Origin: Acrocarpospora pleiomorpha
Lineage (GTDB): Bacteria > Actinomycetota > Actinomycetes > Streptosporangiales > Streptosporangiaceae
Assembly: GCF_009687885.1 (NCBI RefSeq)
Contig: NZ_BLAF01000046.1
Span: 1 to 64,000 of the forward strand
Length of the DNA: 64,000 nt
Reading direction: 5' to 3'
The notes under the pieces are model-generated. The model saw only the letters and a list, made by a program, of their open reading frames with translations, had not been told where the DNA came from and ran no database searches. This document shows, piece after piece, positions 58,894 to 64,000 of the stretch (position 1 is the first letter of the stretch; every line of letters starts with the position of its first letter). The translations under genes were made by a program, and so were the position numbers.

Positions 58894-60120
58894 CTATTTG
58901 TGGGCGTAGCCGCCGCTTGCGTAAGCGGAGGTGGGGAGGAGGTTGAGGAAGGTTTCGGTGAGGCTTTCGTGGAATTTGATCTGGGTGTTCCAGGTGAGGG
59001 GGATGGCGCGGGCCAGGGTTCTGGCGTTGCGGGTGGCCAGGGCGGTGGGGGGGATGAGGGCCTGGGCGGGGGTGCGGCGGATGGCGTACAGGTCGGCGAT
59101 GGGGTCGCCGTTGATGTGGCGGAAGGTGGCGTTGATGGTTTCTGTGCTGATGGGTGGGAGGACGGTGGCCAGGGAGAAGAGGCCGGAGGTGGCGCGGACG
59201 GATTCGGTGACGAGGGCGCGGGAATTGGCGTCGGGGGGCTGGTTGGTGGCGTCGACGACGGTGAGGAGCTGGCGGGCGGTGGTGTGGTCGGTGATCCGCC
59301 GGTAGAGGCGGGGGTCGATACCGAGCAGGTGGGCGATGTACCACCACGTCCGGTAGAGGTCGGAAATTTCGGCGGAAGTCAGGTCGTAGCCGAGGCGGGA
59401 GAGGCAGCCGTACGAGACGGGGAGGAAGTCGAGCCAGGTGCGGACCAGGTCGACCTGGCTGATGGGCGTGCCGAAGGCGGCGACGTCCCAGCCGTTGGCG
59501 AGGGTTCTGGCCCGCGCTTGGGCGTGCAGCATGCGGACCTGCAGCGTCGCGACGTAGCCACTGCCGCCGACGCGGAGCGCGCCCGGCTGCATGCAGCGGA
59601 GCAGCCAGTCGGTGGTCTCCAGGAGGCGGCGCTGGGTGCTCTTGATGAGCTCGCCCGTGCCGATCAGGACAGCGGCGATGGCGGGCGAGCTGTAGGTGTG
59701 CGTCAGGGCGCCGAGCGCCAGAGTGAGCGCGTGCGCGGGCAGCGGGATGGACATGAATGTCCGGGATCCACCCGTGTACGTCGAGGGGGTGACCCATGGG
59801 GGAATCGTCTCGTTGGCCCGGAGGAAGGCGGCGAGCGCGGGTGGCGGATCGGCGAGGGATTTCAGACCCTGCGCGATACCACTCTGGAGGAGCTTCTTAC
59901 CGCCAGAACCGAGCAGCACGAGTTCCGCCACCACCGCGTCGGCGAGCGGATCGCCGACGTGCAGCATCTCACCGATGAAACGCTCGGACTGCTCGTCGCC
60001 TCGGTGGGTGGGCCAGGGGGCTGCCGCGTGGGCGGGCCAGCGGCCGAGGGTCGCAAGACCGAGCCCGGAGGTCGCGCCGAGGAACATCATGCGGCGTCGG
60101 GTGAGGGTGGTCGGCTGCAT
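58894..60120 (-). CDS. Tat-exported oxygenase of the MpaB/DUF2236 family, latex-clearing-protein-like
   Basis: A 408-aa protein with a twin-arginine signal (TLTRRRMMFLGATSGLGLAT) ending near residue 33 and a DUF2236-type helical domain. QVRMLHAQARARTLANGWDV places a His at residue 199, in the position of the heme-ligand His of latex clearing protein; GELIKSTQRRLLETTDWLLR lies before it, and SYGCLSRLGYDLTSAEISDL after. Lcp enzymes are secreted b-type cytochromes that cut rubber; other MpaB-family oxygenases act on different substrates, so rubber cleavage is only a possibility. It is a single gene. Confidence 0.82.
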   Translation of the reverse strand: MQPTTLTRRRMMFLGATSGLGLATLGRWPAHAAAPWPTHRGDEQSERFIGEMLHVGDPLADAVVAELVLLGSGGKKLLQSGIAQGLKSLADPPPALAAFLRANETIPPWVTPSTYTGGSRTFMSIPLPAHALTLALGALTHTYSSPAIAAVLIGTGELIKSTQRRLLETTDWLLRCMQPGALRVGGSGYVATLQVRMLHAQARARTLANGWDVAAFGTPISQVDLVRTWLDFLPVSYGCLSRLGYDLTSAEISDLYRTWWYIAHLLGIDPRLYRRITDHTTARQLLTVVDATNQPPDANSRALVTESVRATSGLFSLATVLPPISTETINATFRHINGDPIADLYAIRRTPAQALIPPTALATRNARTLARAIPLTWNTQIKFHESLTETFLNLLPTSAYASGGYAHK

Positions 60121-60227
60121 GAGAAAATCGAGCTCCCCGGATCGGTGGCTGTCAGCGCACCCGATATACCCCCATGATCGTCAACCGTTGATCTTCAGCG
60201 CGGCAAGACTTCCCGCCGCATGGAAGT

Positions 60228-60255
60228 GGCCCGCCCGGGGTTAGCCAGGCGGGCC
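60228..60255 (-). terminator. Putative terminator of the GH13/transport operon
   Basis: GGCCCGCC (60228-60235) and GGCGGGCC (60248-60255) form a perfect 8-bp stem with a 12-base loop, 55 bp beyond the GH13 stop on the minus strand. There is no T-run, so the call is moderate. Confidence 0.45.
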
Positions 60256-60309
60256 GTCCCGGTTCGGATCGGCTTGCTGCAGGAAGGCGAGCCGGGTCCA
60301 GGCCGGGGG

Positions 60310-62100
60310 TTAGAGGGACCAGACCTGGAAGGTTGGTCCGTCGGCGGGGAGGGTGAGGGTTTCGGAGTCCAGGGTGGCGTGGGCTCCGCCGTAGACGTTG
60401 TGGGGGGTGTCGCGGGCGAGAGCGGCGGGCAGGTGGAGTGGGGTGTGAGGGGCGCGGGAGGCCAGGATCAGGAGGCGTTCTTCGGGGGATTCGCGTAGGT
60501 AGAGAAGGACGTCTGGGCCTGCGTGGAGCCAGCGGAGGCCGCCGGTGCGGAGGGCAGGGTGGGCTCGGCGTAGGGCGATGAGTTCGCGGTAGACGTCGTA
60601 GGTGGGTTCGGCGAAACGTACCGGGTCGTCCCAGGGCATCGGGACGCGGGCGTCTTCGCCGTTGGCGCCTTCTATGCCGATTTCGTCGCCCATGAACATC
60701 ATGGGCGTACCCGGATAGGTGAACAGCAGTCCGGCGGCGACGGCGACCCGGTCGGCGGTGCCGAGGAAGGTGCGGATGCGTGGGCTGTCGTGCGAGCTGA
60801 GCAGGGTGACGTTGGCGTTGGTGGCCCACCACGGCACGCCGGCCGCGAACGCGCGCATCGTCTGGGCGGTCCGCTCGCCGGGCAGCGCCCGCAGCGGCAG
60901 CGGGATGCCGGGGATGATCGGCCCCCGCTGGTACGGCGTCAGCCACGACCACACCGGCTTGGCGAAACCGGCGTAATTCATGACGCCCTGCCAGCCGTCA
61001 CCGGGCAGATCGGCCGTGTAGTCGTGAAAATGCTCCGCGAACAGGAACTTCTCCCCATCGACGACCCCGCGCAACGCCCGCGCGGCCTCGTGGTAGTGAT
61101 CTTCCGCGCCCTGCCGCCCGGTCATGTTGGCGACGTCGATCCGCCACCCGTCCAGCCCGTACGGCTGCCGCAGCCACCGCGAAGCCACCGCCAGAACGCG
61201 CTCCCGCAATTCCGGCGAACTCCAGTTGAGCTTCGGCAGCGAAGGCACGTCGAACCAGGAGACGTACCCGCCGTCGCCGGTCAGGTAGTAGTACGACGCC
61301 TCCGGCGAGGACGGATCGGCCATCGCCCGCCGGAACCACTCGTGCGTGTCGCCGGAGTGGTTCGTCGTCAGGTCGCCGATGACCCGCATCCCCCGCTGAT
61401 GCGCGGCGGCCGTGAGCGCGGCCAGCGCGGCGTCCCCACCCAGATGCGGATCAACCTGGTCGAACGAGGTCGCGTTGTATCGATGGTTGGACGCGGCCGG
61501 AAAGAACGGCGTCAGATAGACGACGTCCACCCCCAGCTTGACCAGATAGTCCAGCCGGTCCGCGATCCCGTAGAGGTCGCCGCCATAGAACTGGATCCCC
61601 GCCTGCGGCCCCCGGTCGATGACCTTGTCGTTCCACTGCGCGGGCAACGCCCACTCGGGCGCGGGCAGATCCACCTGCCCCGACCGAGCAAACCGATCCG
61701 GAAATATCTGATAAATCACCGCATCGTCCACCCAGGCGGGCGGGCCGCCGAACGTGGTCAACCGGAAGTCGGTGGCATCGGTCGGGTCATGGTCACTCAG
61801 CCCGCCCGCGTGCAGCCAGATGTGCCCGCCATCCCCCCGATCCAGCAGAAACCGGTAACGCGTGTCCGAGTTGTGCACCAGCAGGTCGGCGCGCCACCAG
61901 ACCTCCAGCGCGTCCTGGTGATCGACGACCGCCTGCGCGTACCGCGGCTCGCCGTCGTAAACCGAGCGCGCGTAGACGGCTTCGACCGGATAGTCGTGCG
62001 GAAGGCGTACATAAACGGGAACGATGTCGCCGAGTGAAGGGCGTTGTTCCGGCACGTGCAGGGCCGAACCGTCATGGTGCGGCACGAGCGCGAGTTTCAT
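60310..62100 (-). CDS. Glycoside hydrolase family 13 (alpha-amylase/neopullulanase-like)
   Basis: A 596-aa enzyme that hydrolyses alpha-glucosidic links, probably of maltodextrins. An N-terminal beta domain (about 1-115) precedes the catalytic barrel: VIYQIFPDRFA near 128, DLTTNHSGDTH near 243, the nucleophile Asp in LDGWRIDVANMTG near 320, the acid/base Glu in FLFAEHFHDYTAD near 356 and the transition-state Asp in LLSSHDSPRIRTFLG near 438. No signal peptide is seen, so it acts inside the cell on imported sugar. Its ATG overlaps the stop of the permease gene (ATGA). Confidence 0.94.
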   Translation of the reverse strand: MKLALVPHHDGSALHVPEQRPSLGDIVPVYVRLPHDYPVEAVYARSVYDGEPRYAQAVVDHQDALEVWWRADLLVHNSDTRYRFLLDRGDGGHIWLHAGGLSDHDPTDATDFRLTTFGGPPAWVDDAVIYQIFPDRFARSGQVDLPAPEWALPAQWNDKVIDRGPQAGIQFYGGDLYGIADRLDYLVKLGVDVVYLTPFFPAASNHRYNATSFDQVDPHLGGDAALAALTAAAHQRGMRVIGDLTTNHSGDTHEWFRRAMADPSSPEASYYYLTGDGGYVSWFDVPSLPKLNWSSPELRERVLAVASRWLRQPYGLDGWRIDVANMTGRQGAEDHYHEAARALRGVVDGEKFLFAEHFHDYTADLPGDGWQGVMNYAGFAKPVWSWLTPYQRGPIIPGIPLPLRALPGERTAQTMRAFAAGVPWWATNANVTLLSSHDSPRIRTFLGTADRVAVAAGLLFTYPGTPMMFMGDEIGIEGANGEDARVPMPWDDPVRFAEPTYDVYRELIALRRAHPALRTGGLRWLHAGPDVLLYLRESPEERLLILASRAPHTPLHLPAALARDTPHNVYGGAHATLDSETLTLPADGPTFQVWSL

Positions 62101-62948
62101 CCCTTTACTGACCCCCTGAGAAGACCGGAAACGATGTAACGCTGCAGGAAACGGAAGAGCAGCACGCTGGGGATCGCCCCGATGAGCGCCCCGGCGGCGA
62201 AAACGCCCCAGTTGGCGGAGAGGCGTTCGGAGATGAGCCCGTAAAGGCCGACGGCGAGCGTGTGCTCCGACGGCGACTGCAGGATCACGCTGGCGACCAG
62301 GAACTCGTTGACGGTGTTGATGAACGCCAGCAGCCCGATGACGGCGAGCACGGGCGCGCCCAGCCGCAGGATGATGGTGAAGAACACCCGCGAATGGGTC
62401 GCGCCGTCCACTTTGGCGGCATCGTCCAGCTCACGCGGGATCGAGTCGAAGAACCCTTTGATCAGGAAGGTATTCACCCCCATCGCGCCACCCAGGTAGA
62501 CCATGACAAGACCCCACTGGGTGCCCAGCCCGATACCAGGGAAAACGCCCTTGATCCGGGCCATCAACAGGAAGATCGCAACTGCCCCGAGCACCTGCGG
62601 AAACATCTGCACAAGCAGAAGTCCCAGCAATCCGAGCCGCCGCCCCCGGAACCGGAACCGCGAGAAGGCGTAGGCCGCACTGGCCGCGAGCAGCACGGTC
62701 AGCACCGCCGTAGCCCCCGCGATGATCATCGTGTTGGCGAACCACCGCGTATACGGCAAGGTCGAGGAGGTGAACAACTTCAGATAGTTGTCCAGCGACG
62801 CCCCATCGAACAACGTCGCCGAAGCCGTCAGCGTGCCACGCGGATTGAGCGACGCGCTGATCACGAAGACCAGCGGAAACAGCGCGAACGCCAGCATGAG
62901 GAACCCGACCAGGTGCCGCCATCCGGTGTCGGCCAGCCAGCGCCTCAT
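62097..62948 (-). CDS. Maltodextrin-type ABC transporter permease (MalG)
   Basis: A 283-aa permease with about six helices, the first at RHLVGFLMLAFALFPLVFVI, and the EAA loop as ELDDAAKVDGATHSRVFFTI near residue 195. It overlaps the upstream permease gene and the downstream GH13 gene by 4 bp each, so all three are translationally coupled. It imports the oligosaccharide that the GH13 enzyme degrades, with an ATPase not encoded in this window. Confidence 0.93.
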   Translation of the reverse strand: MRRWLADTGWRHLVGFLMLAFALFPLVFVISASLNPRGTLTASATLFDGASLDNYLKLFTSSTLPYTRWFANTMIIAGATAVLTVLLAASAAYAFSRFRFRGRRLGLLGLLLVQMFPQVLGAVAIFLLMARIKGVFPGIGLGTQWGLVMVYLGGAMGVNTFLIKGFFDSIPRELDDAAKVDGATHSRVFFTIILRLGAPVLAVIGLLAFINTVNEFLVASVILQSPSEHTLAVGLYGLISERLSANWGVFAAGALIGAIPSVLLFRFLQRYIVSGLLRGSVKG

Positions 62949-64000
62949 GAGTACGTCTCCTCAAGCGAGCGCGTCCGCCGCAGCCCGAACGCCGAGATAC
63001 CGGCCACGATAACGAAGATCATCGCGGACATCGCGGAGGCGAACCCCCACTCCCGCCCGGCCCCGCCAAACGCGATCTTGTACACCATCGAGATGAGCAG
63101 ATCCGTGCTGCCCAGCGTGATCGGCGCCTCCGGCAGGTTGGGCCCGCCCCCGGTGACGAAGTAGATCACCGTGAAGTTGTTGAAGTTGAACGCGAACGCC
63201 GCCACCAGCAAGGGCGCCGTCGACACCAGCAACAACGGCAATGTGACCCGCCGGAAGTGCTGCCAGGCACTCGCACCGTCGATCTTCGCGGCCTCGTTGA
63301 GCTCAGAAGGAATCGCCTGCAACGCCCCAGTGCAGATCAGGAACATGTACGGGAACCCCAGCCACAGATTGACCAGCAGCACACTGCCCTTGGCAAGCCA
63401 CGGATCATTCAGCCAGGGCACATCGGCCCCACCGAGCAACGTCTGGTTCACGAACCCAAACGTCTGATTGAGCATGCCCGTCCACACCAACGCGCTCAGG
63501 AACGACGGCACCGCATACGGCAACACCAGCAACGACCGATAAAGATTGCGCCCCTTCATCCCGGTCTTGTTCAACGCCAGCGCCAGCAGCAACCCGATCG
63601 CGAAGTTGAACAGCACCGACAGCGCCGCGAACACGAACGTCCAGATGAAGACCGAGACGAAAGGCCCGCGCAACCGCGTGTCGGTCAGCACCCGCGCGAA
63701 GTTGTCGAACCCGACGTTCTCCGTCCAGCCCGGCGTGAGGGTGGTCCCGTCGGCGGCCTCGTAATACCCCGAAGGGGAAGCCGTGTAGACCTTGCCGCTC
63801 TCCACATCGGTCAGCGTGTCGGCGGCCGGATCATGCCGCAGCGTCGGCCGGGCGAGGAACCCGGTGGCCCCATCCTGGGTGCGCAGCGCGCCCTGCGCGC
63901 CGAGCGGCACCCGCAGATCCAGGACCTCCTCCTGGCGCGTGGTCAGGTCGCGCAACTCCAGCGTGCGATACCCCGCCACGGCCGTGGCCTTACCGGTGGA
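62945..64000 (-). CDS. Maltodextrin-type ABC transporter permease (MalF), cut by the window edge
   Basis: Only the C-terminal part, about 350 residues, is present; the frame stays open to the right edge, so the N-terminus lies outside. The visible part starts with an extracytoplasmic MalF-type loop (LDLRVPLGAQGALRTQDGAT; YTASPSGYYEAADG), then helices FVSVFIWTFVFAALSVLFNF and following, and the EAA loop ELNEAAKIDGASAWQHFRRV near the end. It overlaps the MalG gene by 4 bp. The long periplasmic-type loop is characteristic of MalF rather than of smaller CUT1 permeases. Confidence 0.9.
   Translation of the reverse strand, partial: STGKATAVAGYRTLELRDLTTRQEEVLDLRVPLGAQGALRTQDGATGFLARPTLRHDPAADTLTDVESGKVYTASPSGYYEAADGTTLTPGWTENVGFDNFARVLTDTRLRGPFVSVFIWTFVFAALSVLFNFAIGLLLALALNKTGMKGRNLYRSLLVLPYAVPSFLSALVWTGMLNQTFGFVNQTLLGGADVPWLNDPWLAKGSVLLVNLWLGFPYMFLICTGALQAIPSELNEAAKIDGASAWQHFRRVTLPLLLVSTAPLLVAAFAFNFNNFTVIYFVTGGGPNLPEAPITLGSTDLLISMVYKIAFGGAGREWGFASAMSAMIFVIVAGISAFGLRRTRSLEETYS

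Noticed and set aside
58900..62037. Plus-strand frames opposite the MpaB-family and GH13 genes
   Set aside because: Low-complexity Gly/Val/Arg or Pro/Arg products with no domain; the minus-strand genes carry full catalytic motifs.
1..64000. CRISPR arrays, rRNA, tRNA, intact insertion sequences
   Set aside because: I saw no regularly spaced direct repeats with unique spacers, no tRNA-like cloverleaf or rRNA stretch, and no intact transposase; the only tandem DNA repeats are in-frame coding repeats.

Overview
The window looks like the chromosome of a high-GC, spore-forming actinomycete, probably of the Streptosporangiales type. The grounds are strong G/C bias at third codon positions, frequent GTG and TTG starts, 4-bp start/stop overlaps, and lineage-typical genes: an XRE/DUF5753 regulator with a DUF397 protein, a SARP regulator, a Ser/Thr kinase fused to WD40 repeats, an ECF sigma factor, an Rsm22-like protein and Tat-exported enzymes. 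The species cannot be fixed from the sequence alone. I see no rRNA, tRNA, CRISPR array or intact transposase.

Layout. 1.0-4.5 kb is a restriction-modification cassette: C5 cytosine methyltransferase, GIY-YIG nuclease, Vsr repair nuclease and, convergent to them, a PD-(D/E)XK-like nuclease. 4.86-5.42 kb is a decayed WD40/flavo-oxidase mosaic. 5.5-20.3 kb holds two co-oriented genes: a giant (4,333 aa) Tc-toxin A subunit carrying two hemopexin arrays, and directly downstream a HopA1-like protein with a basic, disordered Lys/Pro/Thr-rich N-terminal tail. Next come a ROK regulator, an ECF sigma factor with its membrane partner, a VOC protein, an RloA/RloB-type pair whose second gene is frameshifted, and an Rsm22-like protein.

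26.6-43.4 kb is a catabolic block of two modules. The first (26.6-33.0 kb) has a D-2-hydroxyacid dehydrogenase divergent from a tightly coupled run of acyl-CoA dehydrogenase, acyl-CoA ligase, DUF6282-like hydrolase, VOC protein, enoyl-CoA hydratase and GntR regulator. The second (33.0-43.4 kb) is a DeoR regulator divergent from a sugar ABC importer (two permeases, one lipoprotein, no ATPase), a TIM-barrel isomerase, a serine hydrolase, a fused DhaK-DhaL kinase, an RpiB-like and a TpiA-like isomerase and a Gfo/Idh/MocA oxidoreductase. Kinase plus RpiB-like plus TpiA-like isomerases is the known signature of tetrulose (erythritol/threitol-type) catabolism ending at erythrose 4-phosphate.

43.5-64 kb carries a Tat-exported PHP protein with a natural His6 N-terminus, small secreted proteins, the kinase-WD40 fusion, a metallophosphoesterase, a hemerythrin-domain protein with a zinc alcohol dehydrogenase, and a four-gene operon (SARP regulator, P-loop/HEAT-like ATPase, unknown protein, zinc-ribbon membrane protein) that looks like an uncharacterised signalling or conflict system. 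The XRE/DUF397 pair, an Lcp/MpaB-type oxygenase and a maltodextrin-type transport/GH13 operon that runs off the right edge complete the window.

The best candidates for something undescribed are the hemopexin-decorated TcA with its adjacent HopA1-like putative cargo, and the SARP/ATPase operon in which two products share a short motif and a strong internal ribosome-binding site may express the motif as a 61-aa protein.
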